64,000 nt of DNA, from NCBI GenBank assembly GCA_039105265.1, contig JAPFFF010000021.1, positions 2,480,001-2,544,000 of the forward strand, read 5' to 3'. Source of the stretch: Tritrichomonas musculus (Eukaryota; Parabasalia; Tritrichomonadida; Tritrichomonadidae). Position numbers and translations under genes: made by a program. This document shows positions 11,501 through 20,928 of this stretch, in pieces (within the stretch, counting starts at the first letter, position 1; each line of letters opens with the position of its first letter). The notes beneath the pieces were generated by a model. It worked only from the letters and a program-made list of their open reading frames with translations. It was not told the origin of the DNA and made no database searches.

Positions 11501-13513
11501 CTTGTAAGAGATTTAACAAACCCAAAATTTATTTCAAATGCAAATGAAATCCTAATTGATTTAATTTCAAAAATATCTGAAAATGAAGTGTCATTTCTTT
11601 CATTTCTTGAGTTTATCTCTCAATATTTCAATGAAATTAATGACAAATGTAATTATGTCAATATTGAAACTTCAATTGAAGCAATGATTGGATTGATTAA
11701 CGCATTGATCAAACTTTCTGGCATAAAAGGATTCAAAGAAAATTTTGTCGATTTATGCGGTAACAATATAATCAATATTATACTTAAACCACAGTTAAGA
11801 AGCCATTCCAAATTAATAATGAAAGTTGCTGATTTATTTTTAATTGTAGGAAGCGAGTTGCCAATTAGAGTGACCCAGCTTATATGCATTATGCTTTCAT
11901 TCAATGATACCAGTATCGATGAAAATTCAGCATTTGAACTAATCAAAAGGTTTGATTATAAGCAAATAAATAACATTAAGCGTCATATTTTTAATGATTT
12001 TGATAGAAAAAGAGAGAATTTGAAGACATCATCACTATTTATCAAATTTGCAAAAATTTTCCCTTCTGTAATACATGAAAAAAATGATGAATTACTTTCC
12101 TTATTAGATGACATTCTTCAAAACTACTTCGCACAAAATGATGATTATGAAATAAGCAAAGATATTTCTTCATTGATTGACATTTTGGCTCCAAAAAGAT
12201 TAAACTTATCAAACAATATTTTAAAGAGAGATAATATTATAACAGTGCCTAATGAAATAAAGGAAACTTCGCCAACTTTTTGGAGTTTATTTGACAAATA
12301 CAGTAAAAAAATAATAGAAACAATTGAAAACAATCCTTATGTTCTAGATAATTTCAAGTTCCTCTGTGAATATCCAGAATTAATACCCTTTAAAATACGT
12401 TCATCATATTTTAGAAAAAAAATGAAAAACAGAATAGATCAATATGGAAGGTTTCCATTAAATGTTGATCGAAATAACATCTTATCTAGTTCATACAAAG
12501 GATTCTTTGGGAAAGCAAATAAACAAATTCTAAAGAATTTATGCATTAATTTTAATGGTGAACAATCAATAGATGCAGGTGGACCAACTCGAGAATGGTT
12601 TACAATTTTATCGAAAGAAATAATGAATCAAAATTATGGATTATTTGAATGTTCAAAGAATTCAAAAAGTTATCAACCTAACAGATTTTCAGACATTAAT
12701 CCAAATCACATTGAATATTTTAAATTTGCTGGCAAATTCATTGCACGTGCATTAATAGAAGGACAATGTATTGATTGCCATTTTACAAGTTCATTTTATA
12801 AACAAATCTTAAAATGTGAACTTAGTTATAAAGATGTTGAAGATTTCGATGAAGAACTTTATAAAAACCTTGATTGGATGCTACATAATGATGTTGATTC
12901 ACTTTGCATGTTCTTCGAAATTGATACAAAAGAGTTAGGCATTGTTAAAACGATTGAATTAAAAGAAAACGGAAGTGAAACCAAGGTTACAAATGAAAAT
13001 AAAGTTGAGTATGTAAATTTACGTGCTAATTATGCTATTAAAGGCCCAATTGAACAGCAAGTTAGTGCTTTCTGCAATGGATTTTACTCGTTGATTGATT
13101 ATGATGATATTAAAATGTTCACTCCTAAAGAATTAGATTTATTAATTTGTGGAATTCCTGAGATAAATCCTAGAGATTTCATTGAGCATACCAGAATTGA
13201 TCATCCTTACAATTCAGACTCTCCTGTTATCAAATATTTCTTTGACGCCATTTCAAAATGGGAAAATGAAAAATTAGCAAAGCTTCTTCTTTTTATGACT
13301 GGTTCTTCTCGAGTTCCATCAAATGGATTTAAAGAGTTTTGTGAAATGACTGGATCACCACTGAAGATATCTTTTGGAGGTGACAAGTCAAGGATACCAC
13401 AATCACATACATGCTTCAACACTATTGATTTGCCTCAATATGAAAGTGAAGAAGAATTAAATGAAAAATTAATTCTGGCAATTGAAGAATGCAATACATT
13501 CGAAATGTCATAA
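8528..13513 (+). CDS. HECT-type E3 ubiquitin ligase
   Basis: A 1661-residue protein. Residues 1 to about 1280 are a long alpha-helical region with an acidic patch near 970 and no recognised domain. Residues about 1290-1661 form a complete HECT domain: an N-lobe with the SIDAGGPTREWF motif, then FKFAGKFIARAL and a C-lobe ending in the SHTCFNTIDLP active site. The catalytic cysteine is residue 1629 (codon 13412-13414), which accepts ubiquitin from an E2 and passes it to substrate. The domain order (large solenoid then C-terminal HECT) resembles the HUWE1/UPL class, but the partner specificity cannot be told. The frame is intact from the first ATG; the stop reads TAAA. It lies 204 bp after the HAD gene on the same strand. 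Confidence 0.93.
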   Translation: MNQTLLLKNSNIFENSNLIDRIRQSCIDINENSNENEIRDFLCEAFELFEEEISNDVAIELFSAVLSCFSHYSQQLTNEINILLKKSRMNANYILIASSIIFYLNQNQPQLLTQECHSFINDALKEISDQINLISSNGLIVFGHRISSTFINGFINILLLSSKLENNTVTKVFPYILNQNIVSKNARFDLLFENIFNCGLIQIFPQDDASNKQIYEFITNKDFEQILSMNESAFSLVEAAIYCARSEWNHKIEGITEETILPFIVIIMIYLEKSQKTLSYNLFQNYKDMIINSLIFYANNQSLVNNKSIDLILQNQFKVSNKQIITNDDMFHIFFVLTQNLITYQYNANRMILLNSIFRLTSLDNYEMLSIFFNEFTQNFEATDLFNYILANFDEINKSDDLIQSKLNLMYIESSMIANYLSQFTTTNYVINFIKFLEKLCCNQPIIVSSPEISDVLMKSIRVKVNEENWDDVLVIGGFLKKNDFSNELFELNELEVPKSIKYTLFNTILDENCSKEDEVDHLLSIILNDPKIETNDLAFKQLFELMIKDQEILQCYLTYLVIQYSHQIKNIKVTTENMFKYLKKEYDLYSETLVDIINRAFYINQKNNQLMKKENILSSLPISKFGQTIIFKLFDSIKKKPGNYEAFICLKHISSSFPFLFNNLFDQMCDIVSSNLKSTHHFVENVDSEEDFRIIKTTYSAMTFFVSTLQSSLIIDQFIKWFFNNMETMNDDQLFGYWIIIYYQLKIDSTYVIFNVWAMKLNMMEKIGKILERNPVNTKKLNIMKQIIHLFITKFYNDMDKMNKYIIIQNDEFLNKVENPSNFLYDSIFFKIPHHFQTFDLFIKDVPDQLNQFIKNVEVKRDFWIDYQRNFEQMPNPTTDEYNKFDEKLMKYEPLADLPDLQNIRSKMTIKMVRYVVLRMDDYYMWILYKKEYPFVNENKEKIEEIINDLTKLQNEAKENPDDEENKDIELFNDYDYLLPFYCQQTLFRSLVRDLTNPKFISNANEILIDLISKISENEVSFLSFLEFISQYFNEINDKCNYVNIETSIEAMIGLINALIKLSGIKGFKENFVDLCGNNIINIILKPQLRSHSKLIMKVADLFLIVGSELPIRVTQLICIMLSFNDTSIDENSAFELIKRFDYKQINNIKRHIFNDFDRKRENLKTSSLFIKFAKIFPSVIHEKNDELLSLLDDILQNYFAQNDDYEISKDISSLIDILAPKRLNLSNNILKRDNIITVPNEIKETSPTFWSLFDKYSKKIIETIENNPYVLDNFKFLCEYPELIPFKIRSSYFRKKMKNRIDQYGRFPLNVDRNNILSSSYKGFFGKANKQILKNLCINFNGEQSIDAGGPTREWFTILSKEIMNQNYGLFECSKNSKSYQPNRFSDINPNHIEYFKFAGKFIARALIEGQCIDCHFTSSFYKQILKCELSYKDVEDFDEELYKNLDWMLHNDVDSLCMFFEIDTKELGIVKTIELKENGSETKVTNENKVEYVNLRANYAIKGPIEQQVSAFCNGFYSLIDYDDIKMFTPKELDLLICGIPEINPRDFIEHTRIDHPYNSDSPVIKYFFDAISKWENEKLAKLLLFMTGSSRVPSNGFKEFCEMTGSPLKISFGGDKSRIPQSHTCFNTIDLPQYESEEELNEKLILAIEECNTFEMS

Positions 13514-13861
13514 AATACGAGAATTGTTCATTGTTGGCTTTATAATAATTGTCCTCATAATAATTGAAAAGAATGAAGAATTGGAGAAAATATTATATTA
13601 TTTTTCTAAAATTAATTGTTTACTTGGCTCTACTTTTTATCTTTTCATAAAAAGTAACTAATTTTTGATATCTATCCCTATTTTTTTGAAAATACAAAAT
13701 TTTAAAGATTATCATCTTGAGAATAATTAGTTTAAATAATACTGTTAAATGATCTTAATTAATATAAAAAAACTAAATATATATTTTTTACTTGTGTTTG
13801 ATTGTATAATTACTGATATTTGGTGTGTTTGGCGGTGGTTTACTGCCAATGAAAACTGCAC
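13514..13861. other. Spacer between convergent genes
   Basis: The 3' ends of the HECT gene and the RCC1-like gene face each other across this stretch. Apart from a CATAAAAAGT block near 13649, resembling the 3' motif described in the findings, nothing is recognisable. Confidence 0.5.
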
Positions 13862-14824
13862 TCATAATGTGGAACTACCAGCGATAGTTGTCTCTGTTGG
13901 TGAATAAACATTTTCTCTGCTTGGACTGCCAAGGATGAGTTGGCCATATTTATTATTGCCGCATGAGAGAATTGCTCCTTCTCGAGTCTCAAAAAGTGAA
14001 TGATCATCTCCAGCGTAGGCTGCCCTGATATCGTATTCATCAAGAGAAGAAATCTCTGTGAATGAAGAAACACTTTTTATTTCTTCTCCAAGGCCAAGTT
14101 GGCCTGATTCCTTGCTGACTGCTAGGCAGCGCTGAAATATGCCTGAAATACAGACAATTTCTTCATCATCAAGTTCTGAAACTGCCGAAAAATACAGTTC
14201 TCTGCTTCTTCTTATGATTGATGACGAGAAAACTCGACCATTTGAACTTGAAACAAAGACAAATGCATTCAAGCACGCAATACTCGATGCCTTCTCGCCA
14301 TGTGGAAGTGAAAATGCTTCAATATATGAATCAGGTGTAAATGCGACAGCATCACGGTTGATAAAGATGACTTCACTTCTATTACGTATAGCTGCTGCAT
14401 GTGACTGACCACCGAAAAGTGAAACAGGCTCTCCTTCATTTATCTTGCGATCGCAGTAGACGAGTTGCCTCCCTCTTCTGTCGACTTTCGAAAACATGTA
14501 AAGAGTGTTAAATCCGCAGCAAACAGCGGGACTGGAGTGAGTTGACGGCCCTTTTTTGTCTTTGATTGAAAACTCAGTGAACAGACTGATTTTTTCTTTC
14601 TTGAGAGAACTGCTAATGAAGCCAATGCTGTTGTTGCCAATTCCAAGCAGTGGGCCGCTTTTGGTGACAACAGCTGAGTGCTCATTGTAAACTGAGTAAG
14701 ACAAAAGCGATGGGAGATCGAATGACGACTTCAGAGGAGGGCTGATGATCGGATCGCCAAATTCGCTTTTTTTGTTCGGATTTTCACCAAGCAGATTGAA
14801 TCCATCAACACCACAAACGATCAT
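13862..14824 (-). CDS. RCC1-repeat protein
   Basis: A 320-residue protein read from the ATG at 14822-14824, which begins MIVCGVDGFNLLGENP, a usual opening of an RCC1 blade. Further blades show LGIGNNSIGF, FGGQSHAAAI, LGLGEE and ILSCGNNKYGQL, the glycine-rich turns of a seven-bladed RCC1 propeller. Such proteins act as Ran exchange factors or as general interaction domains; nothing here settles which. A longer frame reaches 14911 but its extra 29 residues come from a duplicated 5' segment, so I prefer the internal start. A TCATTC initiator lies 26 nt upstream. The C-terminus stops abruptly inside a blade-like sequence, so it may be slightly short. Base composition is noticeably richer in GC than its surroundings. 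Confidence 0.78.
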   Translation of the reverse strand: MIVCGVDGFNLLGENPNKKSEFGDPIISPPLKSSFDLPSLLSYSVYNEHSAVVTKSGPLLGIGNNSIGFISSSLKKEKISLFTEFSIKDKKGPSTHSSPAVCCGFNTLYMFSKVDRRGRQLVYCDRKINEGEPVSLFGGQSHAAAIRNRSEVIFINRDAVAFTPDSYIEAFSLPHGEKASSIACLNAFVFVSSSNGRVFSSSIIRRSRELYFSAVSELDDEEIVCISGIFQRCLAVSKESGQLGLGEEIKSVSSFTEISSLDEYDIRAAYAGDDHSLFETREGAILSCGNNKYGQLILGSPSRENVYSPTETTIAGSSTL

Positions 14825-14885
14825 TTCTGGTTTGACTTTGCTCTCAGAATGACTGAAGAAACACCACAAACGATCATTTCTGGTT
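14808..14885. repeat. 25-bp duplication of the RCC1 gene 5' end
   Basis: The 25-bp segment 14808-14832, covering the start codon and first codons of the RCC1-like gene, is repeated exactly at 14861-14885 (period 53). The upstream copy offers a second ATG with the same first five codons but in a frame that does not continue into the gene. Confidence 0.85.
14846..14853 (-). promoter_or_regulatory. Candidate Inr of the RCC1-like gene
   Basis: On the minus strand the sequence reads TCATTC with the A at 14850, 26 nt before the chosen ATG. This fits the trichomonad initiator TCA(Py)(T/A) core. It sits inside the tandemly duplicated 5' region. Confidence 0.45.
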
Positions 14886-14911
14886 ATAGTCAATATAAAA
14901 ATAATATACAA

Positions 14912-15581
14912 ATAATTTCATAATTTTAAATATTTAATTTATTTTAATGTTTAAAAGATGCATAATATTAAGTATAAGCACATTAATTAAGAAGATATAT
15001 TCACGAATAATTTGTTACAATTTCAAACTTTTTCATAAAAAAATTTTTTTATATATAACCACAATAATCTTTATAATTAATAAAGATATTCTGATTTTTA
15101 TATTTTAAAATTATTATATATATTTTAAAAATGGCAATTATAGTAAATAAAATCAGTTCTCTTGGCTCTCTATCGCAATGATTTTAATGATCTTTTGACT
15201 ACATTCCAGTCAAAAAATGATTTTAATTTATGATGACATAAATATTGATAGAACGGAATTTGCATCTTTTTCTCCTAAAAAAGAAGAAACCAATAATAAT
15301 TTCATATCTAAAAAGACCAAATATTCGATAATTCAGATTTTGGAGATGTTGTTGTTCCAGAACAATCAATAGTTGAAATAAAGAAAATCAAGATTCAATT
15401 GATTACACATTATAATCTGTATTATAAAGTTCAAATGATAAAAATGATAAAGTTGTTATAATAAAAGATCTGACAGAATATTTTTTTTGTATCACATTTC
15501 ATACTTGATAATCGAATTCATCAATAAAAATTTGCAATCGATAACATTTTAATATAGAATAATGAATAGACCAAATATACA
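14912..15581. other. Spacer
   Basis: AT-rich. Short possible coding scraps near 15250-15400 contain stops in every frame; nothing is supportable. Confidence 0.4.
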
Positions 15582-15858
15582 GTTGATTCTAAAATAACTT
15601 TAGAAGGAAGAAACTCAAACGCTGTTTTACCTGACGATGGAGAAATTATAATTGCAACAAAAAATATTGACTTAAAAATCAATTGAAAAGGAACTTTTTT
15701 GCTCGAGTCCACTGATCAAACTAAAACAACATACTAAATTAAAGGAAAATCAACCATTTTTGGTGAGACCACAATCATTGGTTCAATCAATCTTACTGAA
15801 ATTATTATAATTATTCTATGTTCTGTAATACTCAAAAAGCATTTTGTAATAAAAAGTA
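15582..15858 (+). pseudogene. Decayed gene fragment, product unknown
   Basis: A frame from 15582 reads VDSKITLEGRNSNAVLPDDG and continues with a plausible protein composition, ending in a hydrophobic run (EIIIIILCSVIL-like) that could be a membrane anchor followed by basic residues. It is interrupted by two in-frame stops (TGA and TAA, each one base from a sense codon) and has no start. It resembles the C-terminal part of a beta-strand-rich surface protein with a membrane segment, but no family is recognised. Confidence 0.4.
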
Positions 15859-15977
15859 GGGTGGCACTGGGTGGGCCAAAAAAAGAAAAATGGGTCAAAA
15901 AAAACGTAGTAATTGGGTCACCAAATATCCTCTCAATTTTTTTCAAATAATAACGATCATAAAAGGTCAAATAATTG

Positions 15978-15978
<1 letters not shown>

Positions 15979-16024
<46 letters not shown>
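15979..16024. repeat. 46-nt poly(T) tract
   Basis: An uninterrupted run of 46 T. ORFs predicted across it are poly-Phe or poly-Lys artefacts. Confidence 0.95.
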
Positions 16025-16026
<2 letters not shown>

Positions 16027-16298
16027 TTTGCGAAAAATGTTGTCGAGCGGGGAGGGAGAAGAGAAAAATTTTTAAAATATTGATCGTTGAGGTCAATTTT
16101 TTACCTAAAATAAAACAGGTATTTTTATTGGGTTGATCAAATTCATTATTTCATATATTTTGAATTTTCCCATATATATTTGATTAATTCATTATGATTT
16201 ATTTGCTTGTATTTCTATAACAAGTAAATAAGCAAAATTATTTGTTTTTGCATTTTAAAAGTAATTATTTCTTATTAATTGTTGAGAATTCCTATTGA

Positions 16299-16529
16299 AT
16301 ATTTAAAGTAATATATATTGATTTTTTTATAGATTTAATAATAAATTTTGGTATTGCGACATGGTATTTAGTGATAATTTTAGGCAGAAAAATCGGGGAT
16401 TCTAATTATCAGATAGATATAATAAAAGAGCTGGAATACTTTGAAATTTCTCAAGTAGGTGTTTGTAATTTAATAATAACTTCTGATGGCGAATTAATTT
16501 TGCTTTCAAGCTATTATGATTATGAATAA
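16299..16529 (+). pseudogene. Open fragment without a start codon
   Basis: Seventy-six codons stay open to a TAA at 16527-16529, with a hydrophobic first half and a C-terminal half of ordinary composition (GDSNYQIDIIKELEYFEISQ). There is no ATG, and a TGA lies directly upstream, so it is at best the 3' remnant of a gene. Product not recognised. Confidence 0.3.
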
Positions 16530-16876
16530 TAATATTTTGCTTGCATATTATTGGGAAAAAATCCATAAATTTGTAATTAATGACAAAAAAACTTAATTAT
16601 TTGAATCCAAAGAACTTTTGTGTCAAAGAAAAGGCAATAAAAGGTTATTTTGTCTACATTTTGTTTGTTTATAAATTAGCAAAAATAGATGAACTTTTTG
16701 AATGCTCCCGACTTTTTAACTTTACAATTGTAAACTAAAGTTCAGAGCTATTCTTATATTTATTATTTCTCAAAATTATTATTCATATATATTCTTTAAT
16801 AAAACAAACATGATTTAGTTTAACTTTTTATTATGTATAGATTTTAATTGCCAAATGAATATAGTATAAATTACAT
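16530..16876. other. Spacer downstream of the ankyrin gene
   Basis: Contains AACTTTTTGAATG at 16692-16704, which in the sense of the neighbouring minus-strand gene reads CATTCAAAAAGTT about 170 bp after its stop. No gene seen. Confidence 0.45.
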
Positions 16877-18902
16877 TTAACAATTAAATAATTTCTTGAT
16901 TTCATTACTTTTTGCATAATCAAATGGCTTTTTCCATAAGTTAAAATTGAAACCTTGATTATCCACTTCATTAATATTAATTTTATCATGATTTAATAAT
17001 AAACGAACTATTTGAACGTCCTTAACATGCACAGCATAATGTAAAGCAGTTTCTTTTGATACTATTTTTTCTTTTTCTTTTTCTATATAAGATGCATTAA
17101 CATCAACTTTTTCATATGATAAGAAAAGTTGAATAATTTCAATATTTCTATTTGAAACAGCTCTATATATTAAAGGTATTTCATATTCATAATCAATCCC
17201 ATAAACATGATGTATTACATCAATTCTGTCGGATGATAACAAAAGTTTAACCATTTCAATATTATCATTATTTATTGCAATTTCTAAAGGTGAATCATTA
17301 AACAATTGAATTTAAAATGCTAGTATAAATATCTTTTAAAAAAATATCTGAATCATTAATAACATATTCTTTGCATGACAACAAAATTTTAACAATTTCA
17401 ATTTGATTATTTTTAACTGCAAAATTTAATGCAGAACTCTTCCATACATGTTCACGCGAAAATCGATATAGTGTGATAATACTTGGGAGATTTATATCAA
17501 CTTTTTTGCAAGATAATAAAAACTGAAACATTTCAACACTTCCATTATAAGCTGCTAAATGAAAAGCAGTTTGGATCTCCTTACTTCTCGGGTAATATAT
17601 AGTTTTATAGATGTTTGTATCCAAATTTTTATTGCTTAATAAAAGCTTTGCGATTTCAAGATTCTCATTTTCAATTGCGTCATGAAAAGAAGTTCTTTTG
17701 ACAGATTTATGTTCATAGATATTATTAATGTCAACATTATCAAAGTTTAATATAAGTTTTAAAAGTTCAATATTATCATTATCAACTGCCATATTTAATA
17801 CAGATTTATTTTTCTCATCATTCTTCTCGCAATTTAAAACAATATTGTTGTTCTTTAATAAATATTCAGCAAAATAATCATAATCAAACTCAACTGCATT
17901 CAATATTGAAATGTTTTTTAAATCATCCAATTCAATAAATTCAAAATTGTAATAATTCATAAAAACTGCCAAAAAAGAGTATGAATTCTTCTTTGAATAA
18001 CTTTCATCCAAATAATTCTCAAGAAAATAATTTGCAATTTCGTTATGATGACATTTAACAGCTTCTTCATAACACAAATAAACAAAATTAAAATTTTCAA
18101 AAAATTCAAATTTCATTTCTTCAAGAATATGAATTATTTCAAAGTTATTTCCATGGATTGCATATTGCCACAAAAACCTGTCACATCTAACTTTATTCAA
18201 AAATAAGTATTTAAAAATTTGAATTGATCCAAAAAATGCTGAATATTCAATCAATGACAGATCATTTTTAAATAAGAAACTATTGGAATCAACCAATGAA
18301 ACATAAACATTTGAATCAAGTCGAATATTGTTTTGATTAACAAATTGAATAAAATCATCAATTGAATCTTTTTGAATGATTTTGCATAATTGCGATGTAT
18401 TTTCATTTTCATCTCTATTTTTTGGAAAATTATTGTAGTCCAAAAGTTTATCCTTTGGAATAAATTCAAAAAGCTCTTTATGAAAATAACGTATTAATTG
18501 GGAAGAATCTTTTCTTTTCCTCATTTTATTAAATGATGATCGATCAAATGTAATTATCTTCTCATTTGATAGAAAAAGTAAAATTCTTTTGTTCTTGAAA
18601 ATATTGAATATTTCGTTGTTTGTAAAATACTTTTTTATTTCATTTCTAAAAAATAATATAATTTCAAATATTTTAGGAAAAAAATGTATATTTCGATGAT
18701 GATTATCTGCTATATTTGATATTAAATATAAGACTGATTTTAGCTCTTGTTTACTTCCTTTGACTTTTTGATTTGAAAAGAAAGTGATAATACTTTGAGA
18801 TAATTCTTCATTGAAGTTCTCATTATCAAGATAATCCAAAAGTGATTTTTGGATATCTTTCATTTTGTTCAAATAATTAACTATTTTGTGATCACGTTCC
18901 AT
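16877..18902 (-). CDS. DUF3447-type ankyrin protein, one frameshift
   Basis: A long ankyrin protein of the trichomonad DUF3447 kind. I start it at the ATG at 18900-18902 (MERDHKIVNYLNKMKDIQ), not 23 codons earlier, because a TCATTTTT initiator lies 11 nt upstream. Residues about 1-170 are the family's helical N-terminal region, followed by the DUF3447 hallmark LSLIEYSAFFGSIQIFKYL and the WQYAIHGNNFEIIHILE motif. Then come ankyrin repeats (AVDNDNIELLKLILNFDNVD, AAYNGSVEMFQFLLSCKKVD and others). The first frame ends at about 17298, and the next repeats (SPLEIAINNDNIEMVKLLLS onward) continue in another frame to a TAAA stop at 16877. The second frame has no ATG of its own, so one gene with one single-base break near 17300 is the simplest reading. 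Function: protein interaction scaffold, otherwise unknown. Confidence 0.8.
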
Positions 18903-18907
18903 TTTTA

Positions 18908-18917
18908 AAAAATGAAA
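18908..18917 (-). promoter_or_regulatory. Inr of the ankyrin gene
   Basis: Minus strand TTTCATTTTT with the initiator A at 18913, 11 nt before the ATG at 18902. It matches the trichomonad Inr core TCA(Py)(T/A) and the known short spacing to the start codon. Confidence 0.6.
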
Positions 18918-18971
18918 AAATCTGCCCTTATCAAGTAATTGCTTGCAATTCAATATTAAACTTAAATTCAA

Positions 18972-19609
18972 ATGTCAGCTCATTATTTTTTCTCTCAATT
19001 TATTTGACAAAAAAAAATATTTATTTCAATTTTAATCAGCTTTATTATTTCTTTTCAAATTAATCATTAAAATTTTTGATTGTTCATTAATTGATCAAGG
19101 ATCAATTCTGTATGCAGACATTTTCATAAGATTTCGCCAATAACTTAACTCGACTGTGTCTTTTATTGCTTTTGGTGCCAAATTAAAGGTTCAAAAATTA
19201 TAATTATTGATAAACAATCTTGAAATTAGAAGTTACACTTGGATTTTTGCCCATACACCATTATACTTCTTTGATTTTTATGATTTTTGCTTGACATTTC
19301 CAGTATTCAGTATAAATATTTCCAAAGCATACTCAACTCGGCAAAATTATTTCAAATAAATGCTCCCCTTATTGATTTACGTCATTTTCAAATAGATTAT
19401 CCATATATTTTGCCTGTTAATTACACTCTTTTTGAACTAGTTCAAAATTTTATTTTAATTCAATTTTAATATAAAATATTGAAAATAATAAATTTGAATT
19501 GGTTCAAAACTCAGGGCCGACTTTTGAACGGCAGTTTATTTATATTCAATTATTGAAAATTTATTCAAAAAGCTTAAATTTTATTAAATTTTCTATTTTG
19601 TGTTCTTTG
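18972..19609. other. Spacer
   Basis: No supportable gene. A 60-codon open stretch at 19287-19469 lacks any recognisable feature. Confidence 0.4.
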
Positions 19610-19750
19610 ATTCTAGATGACTCAATTAAAGAGTTTATATTCCATTTCAAAAGCCTTATTCATTAACAATAATTGGTAGATCTGCTTTTTGGAATGAGAA
19701 AAAATTATCAATATTCATATCTTTCATAATAGTGGAAACACGGAACTCAA
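19610..19750 (+). pseudogene. Remnant of a BspA-type LRR gene
   Basis: In one frame the sequence reads SLTIIGRSAFWNEKKLSIFI, which keeps the LRR_5 pattern IGxxAFxxxxxLxxI seen in the three LRR genes of this window. A few codons upstream a second frame gives DDSIKEFIFHFKSL, compatible with a preceding repeat. It is too short and broken to be functional. Confidence 0.45.
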
Positions 19751-19898
19751 AAAGTTGCACCTAGAGAATTAATTATTTTATGAATTTAAAAGATTATTAG
19801 TTAATAATCAACACAATTTTTGTTTTTTTATTTATATAATTATTTAAAAAAAAAAATTCACAAAATTTTAATGAATATAACTTTATTATTATTATTTT

Positions 19899-20046
19899 AA
19901 AAAAATTGGTATTTCTTTTAATACCAATTAAAGTTCAAGAAGGGCAAAGTTGGTTCTAGAACTTTTTCAATGAATAAGATATTCAGAAATTCGAAAAACC
20001 AACTATGCCCTTCCAAAGGAGCTCGCCATTGAGGCGAGCCTTTTTT
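19899..20046. ncRNA. Three-hairpin structure with T-tracts, candidate small RNA
   Basis: Three consecutive inverted repeats: a 10-bp perfect stem at 19904-19913/19920-19929; a 17-bp stem with one mismatch at 19939-19955/19997-20013 enclosing 41 nt; and a GC-rich 7-bp stem GCTCGCC/GGCGAGC at 20021-20027/20033-20039. The last is followed on the plus strand by TTTTTT (20041-20046), and the first is followed on the minus strand by a T7 run. It lies 19-166 bp beyond the stop of the gene at 20065-20913. It could be a Pol III-type transcript, a structured 3' region of that gene, or a small fold-back repeat. Function is not known. Confidence 0.4.
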
Positions 20047-20064
20047 AAAATATTGTATTGTCTA

Positions 20065-20913
20065 TTAAAATCCATCGTTTTCATAACTGAAATAATAATT
20101 ATCGTTCATTTCGGTGTCATCGTCAAAGCTGTCACAAAAATCACTATTTTCATTTTCATCCAGAAAAGATATGTTTTGATTGTCATTTAGTTCCAAATTA
20201 TTTTCTAAATTTTTAAAAATGGCATCAATTTCATTGTAAGCTAGTCGGATATCATTTTCATTACTATCTAGTGCATTATTATTTTCATTGTCATTTTCTG
20301 TAGAATTTTTTTCATGATCTTTCAAAATAGTATCATTTTCATTGCCATTTAATGTTGTATTATTGTCATTATCATTTGAAACAGCTTGATTTTGATTGTT
20401 ATTATCATCAGTATTCATTATTTCTTCTTTCTTTTTTAAAATAACATCGATTTTTGATTTGAAACTTTTGAAAAGTGCAAGCTTCGTTTTTACTGAAAAT
20501 TGAAATATGGACCAATTTTCATTAACAAAAGTCACAAATGAATCATAGAATTGTATTGGATATTGAAGTCCACATCTGTTCATTATAATGTTCATGTCGC
20601 TTAAAGTTGCTTTTTTTGACTCACGCTTTGTCATTTGGGAGATTGGCTCATTGTAATTGTGTGAATTAATTTCTTCAATGAATTTTTCGATAAATTTTTG
20701 TATATTAGGTCTGTTAATTTGATATCTCTTAAGAAATTTAGAGATTTCTGTATATTTCCTAATGCCATGATGATCAAGATAATCGATATGAACATGAAGT
20801 TGATTAATTAATCTATTTCGATCATATTCATCTGTTTCCAGTTTCTCTTTGTTTTTAAGGCTATCACATCCAAGCATGTGATTTTTATATTTGCCTTTTT
20901 TATGCTTTTCCAT
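20065..20913 (-). CDS. Hypothetical Asn/Asp/Glu-rich protein
   Basis: A 282-residue protein with no recognised family. Residues 1-30 are basic and contain a His/Cys-containing stretch (KHKKGKYKNHMLGCDS). Residues 30-160 look globular and mostly helical, with SQMTKRESKK in a short basic loop. From about 170 onward the chain is a low-complexity N/D/E tract with loosely repeated NENDxxL units ending in NYYFSYENDGF. No signal peptide or membrane segment. A basic head and an acidic disordered tail suggest a nuclear or nucleic-acid-associated protein, but that is inference. An Inr (TTTCATTTTAA) precedes the ATG by 10 nt, which supports both the start and real expression. Confidence 0.7.
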   Translation of the reverse strand: MEKHKKGKYKNHMLGCDSLKNKEKLETDEYDRNRLINQLHVHIDYLDHHGIRKYTEISKFLKRYQINRPNIQKFIEKFIEEINSHNYNEPISQMTKRESKKATLSDMNIIMNRCGLQYPIQFYDSFVTFVNENWSIFQFSVKTKLALFKSFKSKIDVILKKKEEIMNTDDNNNQNQAVSNDNDNNTTLNGNENDTILKDHEKNSTENDNENNNALDSNENDIRLAYNEIDAIFKNLENNLELNDNQNISFLDENENSDFCDSFDDDTEMNDNYYFSYENDGF

Positions 20914-20917
20914 TTAT

Positions 20918-20928
20918 TAAAATGAAAT
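20918..20928 (-). promoter_or_regulatory. Inr of the Asn/Asp/Glu-rich protein gene
   Basis: Minus strand TTTCATTTTAA, initiator A at 20923, 10 nt from the ATG at 20913. Same layout as the initiators at 18913 and 24355. Confidence 0.6.

Noticed and set aside
13840-14408. Other frames at the RCC1-like gene (77 and 89 codons)
   Set aside because: They overlap the RCC1 frame, which alone has recognisable repeats.
15734-16096. ORFs across 15734-16096 on both strands
   Set aside because: They owe their length to a 46-nt T homopolymer (poly-Lys or poly-Phe).
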